64,000 nt of DNA, taken from Prosapia bicincta (Eukaryota > Arthropoda > Insecta > Hemiptera > Cercopidae). Location of the stretch: NCBI GenBank assembly GCA_036971475.1, contig JBAIZL010000001.1:146723544-146787543 (forward strand), read 5' to 3'. Shown piece by piece: positions 1 through 10,755 of the stretch. Numbering within the stretch: position 1 is the stretch's first letter; every line of letters starts with the position of its first letter. The notes under the pieces are model-generated. The model was not told where the DNA came from and made no database searches. It worked only from the letters and a program-made list of their open reading frames with translations. A program made the position numbers and the translations under genes.

Positions 1-54
1 ACCTACACAGATGGGTCTTACTGGGCACAGGACGTAATTTGGAATCTGTTTAAT
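1..54 (+). CDS. possible 3' end of a protein-coding exon (partial)
   Basis: The first 54 bases read open in frame 1 for 18 codons with a non-repetitive composition (reads TYTDGSYWAQDVIWNLFN) and stop being coding-like exactly at a consensus splice donor, GTAAGT at 55-60, giving a phase-0 junction. After the donor the sequence becomes AT-rich and intron-like. The exon runs off the left edge. I do not recognise the protein family. The evidence is only the open frame plus the donor, so chance is possible; the base composition contrast with the next kilobase is the main support. Confidence 0.35.
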
Positions 55-60
55 GTAAGT
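55..60 (+). promoter_or_regulatory. candidate splice donor GTAAGT
   Basis: AAT|GTAAGT follows the open frame at 1-54 and matches the metazoan 5' splice-site consensus. No matching acceptor can be assigned with confidence in this window, so any intron probably extends far to the right. Confidence 0.35.
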
Positions 61-813
61 TGATCGAACTATATTTTATAAATAATGTTTGTGACTTACA
101 CCTTATCTTTATATTATTTTTATCTTATATCGAAAGAGTATCAATCAAACTATATTCGCTTTTGGCCACACAAGGTTTTGTTTGGGTTATATTCATTGAA
201 TCTTACATAAATTTGTTGCTGCATTTATGTTTATATTTTTTGCAGAGGCTGTATTAAAGATTTAAAACAATACAAATACAATAAAACAATACAAATATAA
301 GATAAACAATACAGATACTTAATAAAATCAGACCTGAATTTGAACGAAACAATAAACAGCATGAAAGTTAAGTTGCAGGCGGGTCGTATTTTGTGAGAGT
401 ACCATGCTTTATACATCCTTTGCGTTGTCGAATTGCAATATTTCACTACGAAATAACAATGCTGTAACAAACAAGTAGTCTTTAATACATTATTATTATT
501 ATTATTTCCGTTAAGTTTAACGTATAACGTGTTTACTCCAAGGTACATTGTGAGCAGGGAACAGATGGAATAGAGGTAAAATTTAGTTGTCAAAGATAGT
601 TATTCCGATTAGCTGTGACATAAAACGTAAAAAGAATAATGTTTTGTTGAATTATCATCTTTTTCATACTCCCTTTTTATACATCACAGCTTCTTATTTC
701 TTCTCTTTTTAAAAGCTCTCTTACCTCAAGAAACAATTTTTCGTCTAATTATACACTATTCTACTGTTTTCAGTGTATTTTGCTTTTGTATATAGTCTTT
801 TCCTCATTTTTTC
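61..813. other. AT-rich non-coding stretch
   Basis: No supported gene. It holds a few imperfect direct copies of AAACAATACAAATA around 263-320 and a short TTA run near 490-506. If the edge exon is real this is intron. Confidence 0.5.
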
Positions 814-938
814 ATACGCCTGGTGCTTGTAGTTTATCCTTGTTGTTGGTGTTGTGTTGTATTTTGTAGCAAACAAATTACAATACAAAATACAACAAAA
901 CACCAACAACAAGGCTAAACTACAAGCACCAGGCGTAT
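814..938. repeat. inverted repeat at the 5' end of a Penelope-like fragment
   Basis: The left arm (about 814-868) is the reverse complement of the right arm (about 883-938) with only a few mismatches. The right arm is the coding strand of the adjacent PLE fragment just before its GIY-YIG motif, so the left arm is a short inverted copy of the element joined head to head. Transcripts would fold into a ~55-bp hairpin. Inverted partial copies at the 5' end are typical of PLE insertions (established for the group); assignment here is inference. Confidence 0.75.
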
Positions 939-1300
939 ACAAACTGAACTGCGACGAATGTAACAAGTTCTACATTGGACAAACAGGTCGCAGCTTTAAA
1001 CAAAGAGTCGAAGAACACAAACAGAACACCAACTCAACATTTTACAACCACATAAAAGATACAGGACACAAATACACAGACATTTACCAAAACCTAGAAA
1101 TCCTACACATCAACAAAAAAGGACCACATCTCAACACACTAGAATAATATGAAATTTACAGACACACAAAATCACGAAGTACAAACATATTAAACGAACA
1201 AACACAATACAAATAACATACACTCTTTGATACTACCGAAAACCTACCTTTAAAACCGTCACCGCTTGACCCAACATCTCCAAGCAGAAGACACTGATGA
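854..1300 (+). pseudogene. Penelope-like retroelement, GIY-YIG endonuclease C-terminus (5'-truncated, broken)
   Basis: The frame starting at 854 encodes a GIY-YIG nuclease end: GVYKLNC at 933-953, the CDEC Cys pair, then FYIGQTGRSFKQRVEEH with the conserved Tyr-Ile-Gly, Arg and Glu-His region. In PLEs this domain lies C-terminal to the reverse transcriptase and nicks target DNA. The reverse transcriptase itself is absent, so the copy is 5'-truncated. In-frame TAA stops at 1145-1147 and 1214-1216 break the tail; between and beyond them the frame still reads PLE-like residues (YEIYRHTKSRSTNILNEQ) until tandem TGA codons at 1295-1300. Those TGAs are part of the CTGATGA core of the following hammerhead-like motif. 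Dead copy; family assignment is firm, clade is not. Confidence 0.82.
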
Positions 1301-1334
1301 AGATCGGCACATAGCGATCGTAAACGTTCTGTCT
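1289..1334 (+). ncRNA. hammerhead ribozyme-like motif (AGACA family), PLE 3' end
   Basis: Stem I AGACA 1289-1293 pairs with TGTCT 1330-1334. Core CTGATGA lies at 1294-1300, stem II GATCG 1302-1306 pairs with CGATC 1315-1319, GTA at 1320-1322 replaces the usual GAA, palindromic helix III AACGTT is 1323-1328 and the nucleotide before the cleavage point is C1329. One core substitution (A to T at 1321) probably weakens or kills catalysis. It lies directly after the GIY-YIG frame, as expected for a PLE terminal repeat. Confidence 0.7.
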
Positions 1335-4260
1335 CAGTAAGTTTTAATAAATTTACTAAATTCAAAGTTCGGATAGTCATAAACTATTGTTTAAGTGAAT
1401 AATAACATTTTCAGAAGTACTTCTGAAGGTAATTATTATTTAATCTAAATGTACACAAAGTAATTTTAATTAAATAAAAAAATTTGTTTTGTGGTTAGTG
1501 GGTTTTATTTATTTAGTTAAAGAATTAGTCCACAGTTCTGAACATATTCACTAACCTCTCTTTATATATAGTTTAATCAACCAATCTACTAAAATACTTA
1601 AGGGATGTGAGGTTTTTCTTATGTCCTGACTTTTAGTTTATCTGAGAGTAGACTACTACTCTTACACCTTCCAAAAAATATTATTTTGTATACATCTTCT
1701 CTATTGACATTCGTACTTTATGTAACGATATTTCTATGGAACAAAAATACTACGTAATTGTTAAGCTTTGTTGAGTTCTTTCTCCTGAGGGTATTTTAAT
1801 AAGTGACCTTTTATTTTATAGTTATAACAATTATTACATATTTCTGAGGGTATATTTATTTTGAGCAACATGATAAAACGGAATTTCGACTAAAGAACAG
1901 AACTTTACCTTTGAAAGTTAAGGGTTTTAATGACGTCGTTAATAGTAGACTACAAAATTAATCTGTGAGATTTTCATCACGAGAGCTTATAATTGAAATG
2001 TTTTGTTATTATAATTATCACATTGTTTCTTTAAAAATATTACCTTACGCGTGCGCAATGAGTCTGGTTTATGTTTGGTTTTGCGAGGCAACCGTGTAGG
2101 GTGCTGTCACCATGAACAGAATATATTTCCGTAATCCCTAGCAGATATTGGTTCACCCTGAGTGTCCGTACACTACACAAGTCAGCACTGTTGCACAGTT
2201 GTGTCCCTGAACATTGCAGGGGCTCGAGATGTGTATCTTCATATCCAGTAGTCAGCTTGTTAAAGCCGGATTATTCGTACAGTTAATAATTTGTCTTTAT
2301 TATCAGTTAAAGTGAAATGACTCACACTTGCCACGGAGCAAGAAAGGTCGTTAGCTTGACCCGCTAATTGACATGATTTACCTGGAGAGTTCTGTCTCTG
2401 GGGTCTAGGCCCAGAATATTGGCGCCTTGTGGTTTGGAAAATTACTGGGGACGGGCATCGGATTTACTTTGATTAGAACGAGTTTTTGATGCAAGAAAAT
2501 TTTTTCAGCGTCTTGCGCTAGTTTTAACTTTATAAATGATCATGGGCTTGTTTTACTGAGACTACGTGTTACTTGGGCTTATGTATGTATAGGTTAGGTT
2601 TTAGTATTAACCAAACGGCTTATGCACCAGTTGGTATTAGGAGCAGTATTTATTTCAAATAAATTGTAGTAAAATACTATTAAGTAATACTCAAAACATT
2701 CTAACCAAGAAAGTATTTATTGGTAAATGGTATTAGGAATCTTGAATATTATGGTACTAAGGATTGTTATTGGCAACCGAGGTGAACATAGAGTTAATAT
2801 AAAATATTTGCGATTAGAGAGTTTTGAGTTTTATTTATTACTATTAAGAGGTTGCATCAGGCTCATTTGATATTTAATCACGGAAGGTATACTTCTAGTA
2901 AACATATTTGTTATTACTAAATCTAAATGAGAACAAAATGTACTTTGAAAATAATGAACGGTAGGCTTGTGTTTTTCTTGAGCAACAATGTTGGCCAATT
3001 CGCAACCCTTTTCTCGATTCAAAAGTTTTCACAATTATTTTGTCAGGGTCGTCCTTTCCTCATTAGGGAAATTTATACATACAAAGCAGAAGAACCTTTA
3101 CCCGTTTCACCACCCTTGGAGCTGATCTCCCTTCATTCGCATTCGGGTTGCTAGAAACCGCCAAGAGTGAGAATCTCGCAAGAGAGGTATATTGGTAATT
3201 GAAAAAAAATATTGCACACAAATATTTTTCCTTTTGTAACAACATTTTGCTTTTGGTAAAATTTAAATTATTAGCCTGTTTTTTTGGAAAAAAGTATTTA
3301 AAGCCTTCCGGGCTTTCAAATATTGTGAAATATTATTATATAACAAATTCTATTTACGATACTAGCCTCTGATACTCTGTACACCTTAACCGCAGTATAC
3401 ATGTATTGATATTGGCTGCTATTTTGAATTCTTTTTTCAAAGAACTGTTGAAATAAACTACAGGAACGTACACATATTGTTACTTACCATTGTCTCATAC
3501 ATATAAAATAGCTTGGAATAAAAAGACGGGTTTTTTCAAGTCAAGAATAATCAGTTCATTAGGACAACGATTCCGCAACTGGTTTGTGCCTTTTTAAAGT
3601 CATTTTTAAATTTTGTGTGCTAAAAAGTATCATTTACTAACTGTCAACATTAAGTTTGCATGACTTATTATGATTATTGTTTATTTTTGACTCGTTAAAG
3701 CAACCCAACTTTGTATTCTATAGAAATTAGGCCTAGGTTTTTTTAATATTCAGTCTAAAATCCCTAAGCGCTGAATTAGTTGCAATATTTCCTACCGGAT
3801 TAAGTAAGATTAATATTTTGTGGTAAAAAATGTTATAAGTAAACATACAGCTTCTAAAGTTTGTCTTATTTAAGTGATTAGAAGTATAAAACATTTATTA
3901 GTCGGTCAGGGTTGCAAAACATTTCAGTTTTTGTAAAATAATTAGGTGTATAACTTGAAGGGTTTCTAAAGGAAATATCAACTGTTACGTTGACAAGAAA
4001 TCATAACATCGTTTTTTTTTTTTTAAAGCACGAGCCATGTTGTAATGAGGTATTAAATTTAGAAAAGGCAGATGCACACAATAATGGAGCGCATTCAATT
4101 TCTGAAGGGATTTTAAAAAGGGCTGTTTGACAGCCGTCGAAATGTTACGACTTTCTTCATTTATATTTTGAATAACCTTTCGAAAAAACAAAAATGTGGC
4201 ATTTATAATAACATTCAATAAAACACAGTTTTATTAGTGAGGTATTGGCTGCGGATTTGC
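1335..4260. other. unannotated single-copy-like sequence
   Basis: No coding region supported; ORFs are short and lack recognisable motifs. Bases about 2041-2480 are less AT-rich than their surroundings and contain several CpGs (for example ACGCGTGCGCA near 2046), but no promoter or exon can be defined there. Confidence 0.4.
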
Positions 4261-4268
4261 CACATACT

Positions 4269-4304
4269 GTTGCTATGGCAACCGTATAAATCTGACTGAC
4301 GTCA
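4269..4304 (+). promoter_or_regulatory. X-box / TATAAA / CRE cluster
   Basis: GTTGCTATGGCAAC at 4269-4282 is an almost perfect RFX X-box (inverted GTTGC/GCAAC, 4-nt spacer). TATAAA follows at 4285-4290 and a full palindromic CRE, TGACGTCA, at 4297-4304. RFX sites next to CREs mark promoters of RFX-regulated genes in animals, including ciliary genes. No downstream gene is recognised, though a pyrimidine tract and CAG acceptor-like site end at 4370. The motifs are directly visible; promoter function is inference. Confidence 0.4.
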
Positions 4305-4336
4305 TTATTAAAAGTATTTCCGACAATATTATTTCC

Positions 4337-4582
4337 GTGCCTCTTGCGGCTGATCTTCTTTCCCTTACAGATTGCGCTGCAAGGTGGAACAGCTTGGCAT
4401 ATGTCAGTTGCGGGAAATTGGTTTTCAATTCAGCCCTGAATAAATTGGATGACCCTTGTCAACTGGCCGCGTCTTGTCCGGGGACATGTGTCCACACGAA
4501 GCAATCTGTTGTGGAGACGACATTAGGATCTCGTAAATACATTGGTTGTAAAACTTCCGCGCGACCAAATCTTGGGATATAA
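4337..4582 (+). other. open frame of unknown significance, less AT-rich than neighbours
   Basis: The frame is open for 81 codons and contains no ATG at its left end (it opens at a GTG). It lies just downstream of the X-box/CRE cluster and includes an acceptor-like site, TCTTTCCCTTACAG, ending at 4370; translated sequence after that begins IALQGGTA in one frame or DCAARWNSLAYVSCGK in this one. No family recognised. It could be part of an exon or simply chance. Confidence 0.2.
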
Positions 4583-4973
4583 TTGCGTCCGGGTTTTTAT
4601 CTTCAAGAAAGTTGGAAATGTTCTGTTCTAATAGGAAGTTTAATAGATAAACATTTTTGCCGTATATAGGTTAAATCATAACTTGTAGTACAACAGGGGA
4701 ATTGTTTTAATAAAACTGGAAAACTTAAGATTTCAAACCTATAATTTATACCTGTATAATTATATCAATTCTCTGTATAATTTGCAATAAAAATTTTTCC
4801 TTAGAATTACAATTTGCTTTGTTGTTAAAAACAATCAATTCAATTTTTTCTTAGTCTGCTTATCGCACTCCCCTACACAGAACCAACATCACACACACAC
4901 ACACACACGCTTATCAAAAGATTGGTGAAACAAATGAATTTTAAACCTGGTTATTATATAAATAGAGATAAAT
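4583..4973. other. AT-rich spacer with short (CA)n
   Basis: No gene seen. A (CA)n run of about ten repeats lies near 4890-4908, just left of the inverted-repeat hammerhead element. Confidence 0.5.
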
Positions 4974-5017
4974 ACAAATAAAAACATACACAATACTCCC
5001 AAATTAATCATTTATTT

Positions 5018-5060
5018 ACTCATACACGTTTCAATGACAAAGGCATCATCATCAGTGAGT
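5018..5060 (-). ncRNA. hammerhead ribozyme-like motif (ACTCA family), left arm
   Basis: Read on the minus strand: stem I ACTCA (5060-5056), core CTGATGA (5055-5049), an imperfect stem II with loop CCTTT, GAA, helix III ACGTGT (one mismatch from the ACGCGT palindrome of its sister), A before the cleavage point, and TGAGT (5022-5018) closing stem I with five pairs. Core nucleotides are intact; stem II carries a mismatch. Confidence 0.68.
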
Positions 5061-5138
5061 GTTACTACTACAAACTCTAACTTACAACTAGAGTTGCTAA
5101 CTTGCAAGCCGTTGTAAGTTAGAGTTTGTAGTAGTAAC

Positions 5139-5178
5139 ACTCACTGATAATGACTATGTCATTGAAACGCGTATGAGT
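5139..5178 (+). ncRNA. hammerhead ribozyme-like motif (ACTCA family), right arm
   Basis: Stem I ACTCA 5139-5143 with TGAGT 5174-5178; core CTGATAA 5144-5150, where the conserved G is A and a short deletion has shortened stem II (TGAC/GTCA); GAA 5164-5166; perfect palindrome ACGCGT 5167-5172; A5173 precedes the cleavage point. Probably inactive because of the core change. Confidence 0.62.
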
Positions 5179-5467
5179 AAATAAATGATTGATTTGTGAG
5201 TATTGTGTATGTTTTTATTTGTTTTTAACATAACCTCACAAGCTAAGCTCAAAGAATATTTGTATAAATAGAAATAGTTCGCTCATAACAGTAGTCTGCC
5301 TAATTAACCGCTAACACAAAATTAAAACTTAGTTTCGTCCAGTGTGTCCCTAGTAGACATAGTAAAATCTTACTAAATCTTGAGCAACAACATTTTTTAA
5401 AATATTTGTGTGTGGATCGCAGCACATGATGGTTTTAATACTCTTATGTAAAGTGTAGAAACATGTT

Positions 5468-5536
5468 GAAATAGACATTATACAGCATATGAAATAGACA
5501 TTATACAGCATATGAAATAGACATTATACAGCATAT
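5468..5536 (+). repeat. 23-bp tandem repeat, 3 copies
   Basis: GAAATAGACATTATACAGCA plus TAT is repeated three times head to tail without a mismatch, implying recent slippage or duplication. Confidence 0.9.
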
Positions 5537-5849
5537 GCAAACATAATGTTCGCAATAATGAGAATAAAACGTCCAGAATAATACAATTTATACTAATTAG
5601 GAAAGTGAATTCGTCCAAATCAATAAGGCATAAGATAATCCTAAATCGTTTAATTTATATTTTTTATTAGTTTTCTCTGTAATCAATAATCAAAATCACT
5701 CTTTTATGAAGAAAAATCCGGCTGATATAAAACATTGTAATTTACTTTCATGCTTGATAAGATCAACAACTAAGATGAGGAAATTTTGCTGTAACTAATA
5801 TGTGGCTCCTTCAAATGACAAAACTGAACTAGCTAAAACGTACCCAACA
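5537..5849. other. AT-rich spacer
   Basis: No feature seen. Confidence 0.5.
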
Positions 5850-5938
5850 TTCAACTAATCAAATGACGTGAAGTTCAACTAATCAAAAGTCCACGATTTT
5901 CAACTAATCAAAAGTGCATGGACTTCAACTGATCAAAT
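5850..5938 (+). repeat. TTCAACTAATCAAA iterons, 4 copies
   Basis: TTCAACTAATCAAA occurs at 5850, 5874 and 5899 and with one change (TTCAACTGATCAAA) at 5924, spaced 24-25 bp. A partial inverted copy (GTTAGTTGAA) lies near 6107. Regular spacing of 24-25 bp is unusual for chance and resembles subterminal repeats of a small DNA transposon, but no terminal inverted repeats were found. Confidence 0.6.
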
Positions 5939-8512
5939 TTATTGTTGATTATCGTATAGCCACTCCGCAGGCGTTCACCACACAGCTTGGAATTAATATA
6001 TGAGCCGTAATACTTGCGTAAATGTCTAAAACTGAGAGTGTAATTATAAAATGATAAATAATATGATACAAGAGACATCTCTATTTTCAAATGTTGCGTA
6101 CTTTTTGGTTAGTTGAATTTTGGCGAATTGAAAGCTATCCATTACATATATACTTACATCCATTTATGTATGTGTACGATGCTGTAATGCTTAATACTTA
6201 TATACATGTATTAAAACGTAATTTAATAATATAAGATCGTATTATCTAAACATTTTTTTGGTCCTCAACATTTTACGCATTTCATGATTTTAACGATCAA
6301 TTGTTTGAGCTATTTGCCTCCACTCAAGAGTTTCAAGCAAACACTGGAGATTCATTCAATTTTAAACAGAATGAAAGTTCCTTAAATTATTGTTGAAATA
6401 GGAGCTCTACATAAATTATTTGCCAAGCACTCTTACTTAGAAAGGATTACACAGCTATTAGTCTTGAGTTTTTAGAGGAAATTGAGCTTTATAAAGGAAT
6501 GCTTGGGTCTGAGCACTAAAATTAGGCTCTAATGATTATCCTGTATTCCTGATAGGATTAAGAGTACTTTAAGAGACGGTGTAATATAATGGATCTTAGA
6601 TTTATTTTTTAAATCTTTTGAGCTACCATAAATTTTAAAGATTTCCTTTTTAAATGATTAAATTCGTAATACCTGCTGAAGAAATCCGTTGTCAATGCTT
6701 AAAATATTACTATTATTTTACTTTAGAATTACATAAGAAAATCTATTCTCGTGGTAGCTCCTGAAACCTCCCCTCTCGTAAGCTCAGGTTTACTGTAGCC
6801 CTTCTCTAACTGAAATCAAATCCTAAAACAGAGGCCGTAGCTAAAGGTCCATTTTGCACTTACCTGGACCGATGTAATCATCATAGGTATTTTAACTGCA
6901 AGGAAAACCGATTAAGAAAGCTCTTTTGGTCCTAAGGAGCACTGGAAAAGCGAGGAAAACCTCTGGAACACTTCTAGTCTCTGTGGCCCCTTCAGTAAGG
7001 TCTTTGGACCTTCACACGGCCACTACTATCGTCACAATAAACACCCGTTTTATGTTTGATGTGGGCCACTCCAATACGTAGTAATTGGTTTGCGCCAGAT
7101 TCGTGATTGGTTGTGGTTTTAAATATATTAATTGTATTTTGCAATTACATTTATCTTCGGCCTCTTCTAGGTGCCTTGCATTTGTATTTTCTTCATTTTT
7201 AAAATACCTCTCCTTCAAATCTACGATAACGTACAATAGGAATATGTTTTATCCCTTTAGCTTGTCTATATATATATATATAAATGGACAATTTCTCTTG
7301 TTGTCCGAGTGGAATGTAATCGTTTGTTTCCACCAAAGATTTCTACTGACATTTCCAAAATTACAGTCTGTTTTGACACATATAAAAGCTAATCTAGCCA
7401 TAATGCTAGTCAGTGCCGACATCACTCACATTAAACTTCCCGGTTGTGGCGAGTTTGTAAAGAAGTCTCTTATGGTCGCGACAATGATTCAACAGTGAAA
7501 ATCTGTATATGCGACTATGCATAAAAAACATTATTTGTAGTGCAGCAAAGTGTTGGTATTGTGCTTTACTGCAAAGCCAAAACAAAATTATAAATATTTA
7601 AAAATGTACATTTAAGGAATAATTTACTGTGTTTATGAGAACATTAGTGTTAGAGCAAAGAAAAATACCATAAATGGTCAAAATGCGCCCCATAAAATTA
7701 CTATAACTAACTAGTGATACAGTAAATGTAACTTATTTACATATATCTACGACGATAAGATAATGAGAGTATTTATTCACTTTGCATTTGTATCAGGAAT
7801 TAATTTTAAACATGTTGCGGTAAAGGTTTAGACGAGGTATATTAAACTTGAAACGATATACGAACTGTGTAGGTACTGTTAAACTTTAATAGGACAAATT
7901 TATATTGTTATTACAAATGAAAATGAAGCAGTAGTTTTGTTTGTAATAAATAAAACTGATTCAGATTGAAAACTTATTGCATATTATATTAAAATCAATT
8001 TTTATAACTAAGACAAAATAAAATACGTATAATAAATTTATATTCACTGTCAATAAATAGAAAGCTGGCTAAAATTAGTTCAAAATAACATTTAAAAGTT
8101 GAAGAAAGTAAAACAAAACTAATGCGGTTTTGTAATGCAATAAAAAAAATATATTCGCAGGAACTCGTGCAATACAATTTTTACGCTGTTCTGAGGAATC
8201 GCTAAACGTCGGGAAAGCATTAAACGTACTGTATCACGCTATAAAAGTCAACGTAATCTAATATGAACTGCGACATGGCTTGGGGAACTATAATATCGAG
8301 GGTTGTGAATTCTCTAAAACGTTTGTGTAAACATTAAAGTCGATACAGAACTATCAAAGCACTTCCAGAGGTCGATAGCGCTAAGCTTTAGGCCATCAAA
8401 TTCCTCCCTGTAATACTGTGCGTGCAAAAACGCACACAATGTTCTACCTAGAATTTCCCAAACTATTTAAATGTATCTTTTGAGGGGAAACATATGGAAA
8501 AACTTTAAAAAT
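5939..8512. other. unannotated sequence
   Basis: No gene supported. The longest open frame (7085-7498, plus) is low in complexity, includes a short AT microsatellite near 7266-7282 and shows no family motif. Confidence 0.4.
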
Positions 8513-8631
8513 TTACATTGAAGTGTGATAAGAAATTGAAGATCAAAGAATGTTTTCTGGAAAATTTCTAGTTACATTGAAGTGTGATAAGAAATTTGAA
8601 GATCAAAGAATATTTTCTGGAAAATTTCTAG
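8513..8631 (+). repeat. 59/60-bp direct duplication
   Basis: Segments 8513-8571 and 8572-8631 are nearly identical, starting TTACATTGAAGTGTGATAAG and ending GGAAAATTTCTAG; one base insertion and one substitution separate them. Confidence 0.85.
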
Positions 8632-10755
8632 ATGAAAAACATAGCGGAGAAGAGCTGTTTTAGTGTTTATTTAAGTATTGCTTTGAGATTACGTTTAAAT
8701 CATTTGTTTAATACAACTACCTATTTATAAAGAAATATCGGACATTTGATTGCATAAGTGATAAAGTATGGTACCATAGAACTAATGTAATTATTACTCT
8801 TAGGTCATGTGAAATTTAAATTATAAAATTTCTGAAAGTAGTTCTTAAATGGTCGATCTCAAGAATCTATAGTCAGTCAATTATAATAGATTCTGTATTA
8901 ATGACAGAGAAAAGCAGTGGTGTATGTACAGGTGACCTTAAATTACTTGGAAATTGTCACTTGAGCAAAGTAATCAAATTTTTCCAAAACTGCAAAAATG
9001 TTGTGCAATAATTTTAAAGTATAGATCTACAAGTCAATACATTTATTTTACAGTATAATTTGAGTAGCAACAATCTGGGCCACGGATTACGTACATTTCC
9101 ATTGTAATCCCTTTAACGATGTTTAAGGTTACATTTTATAGCAATTAATTAGCTAGAAGAAGTAGATTACAGTGAATAAGTGGCGGAAGTACAACCTTCA
9201 TTAAGTAGTATTTGTCTAACACTAGGGACTAATGCTGCCCCAAGCGGTGATTCGTGGCAACAAAATATAGCTGCTCCACTACACGCTTGAGAATTATAGT
9301 GATTTGTGTACTTAGCAAACTTTACCTTTTATGCGTGCATGATGAGATCAACGACTTTTGTCCCGAAAATAACTGAATGTAAAACATTTTGAATGTGAAC
9401 GGTTTTTATTAGGGGTATTCTTGTACTTTAAATATTGTTTTAGGATTATGTAGATAATTGTTTAATATTATCTGTTTATAAAAAATATCATACATTTGAT
9501 TATAAAACATGACCAAATTTATGATTTTATAAAACAAATGCTTTTGTTATTTGTGGACAATGCTGTTTTCTGTATTGCATATTATCAGTAAGATAGAATG
9601 TTTATCCATAAAAAAATTATACTGTTTCTTATTGAGTTAATAGTAAAAATATGTATTTATAATAATAAAATTTAAATAATTTAGACATTATTAATTAAAT
9701 AAGTTTATTTATTAGCTACAAATTAATACTCTGTACGGGCATTCTGCTAACTAGATTCAATTCACTTTCGTTTCTTGTTCGGTCAGTTTTCCCATGATTT
9801 ACACAATTACATTCATCTTATACTGTTTATGTCATTCATAAACTATGCTTTTAGATGAAGCATATTCTAAATGGTCATTCGTTAAACCTTTATTTAAAGG
9901 CAACAGTTTAGGCGTCACTCTAAACACAAGTTCTACCCGTACTATTCATTATGGTCAGGAATTATACAGTTAAAGGCTTGACGACTTTAACTGTCGAATG
10001 AATGTTACATTTTCCCACTCACCACAAAATCAAACACACTGTTTACGTTAACGTGTATTCACATTTTGCGATCCTTAGCAACACCACTTTCAGAATTTCA
10101 GTTTCGTGACATAGCTCGTAACTAGTGGTATTAGATGAGGTGGGTAGCTTGATGTATGACGCTGTGGAATAAATTGTCGACCCTCGTCAAAGCGCGAGAG
10201 GGTTATTTGCATTTCAACGCTTAAATTCAAGGGTGGCTATCTCCATTTGCCCAGAAATTGCTGTCATAAGACTCCGAAAGAAATTTAAATGTAAAATTTA
10301 GTCATGCGTGTTGATATGGGATGAGATTTTCTCTGGAATAAGAATATAACCTCAATATGAATTTATTGTTTACTTAATGTACCATGGTGTGTTGTTAAAG
10401 GAAATAAAGGCTTTCCAAGATAATTCCATAGCCTGCGTTAAAGTGATTATGAGTATTCATTATACTCTGTAGGCCAATGGCAATTCTTAAAATAAAGTAG
10501 ATTAAATTGAAAATTGGATTAATAAAAGTCAAAATACTTCAATTATATATACTTTAGATATAATTGCTTAATTAGCATTAATATAGTTATGTGTATATGT
10601 GACGTACCATTAACTCAAAAATTTCAAAACAATCAAATCCAAAGATCTGAAAATGAGTTATAACATTTATATTTTTTGTTGTCCGAAACGCCATAAAGAA
10701 TCTACACAAATTTATTCTATTATAGTAGCAAAAGAATTTCATCGTAACTCAGCAT
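8632..10755. other. unannotated AT-rich sequence
   Basis: Nothing recognised on either strand; ORFs are short and AT-biased. Confidence 0.4.

Larger units (their letters stand above)
4974..5222. mobile_element. head-to-head inverted-repeat element carrying two hammerhead-like motifs (ACTCA family)
   Basis: Left arm 4974-5088 and right arm 5111-5222 are reverse complements with scattered mismatches and small indels, separated by a 22-nt spacer. Each arm holds one hammerhead-like motif, pointing outward (minus at 5018-5060, plus at 5139-5178). The right arm continues into a tail at 5223-5265 that recurs inverted at about 32160-32207, next to a PLE coding remnant, so the element is best read as two PLE terminal segments joined head to head. 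Confidence 0.72.

Noticed and set aside
745..966. Minus-strand ORF over the 814-938 inverted repeat
   Set aside because: It is antisense to the PLE fragment and arises from the hairpin arms.
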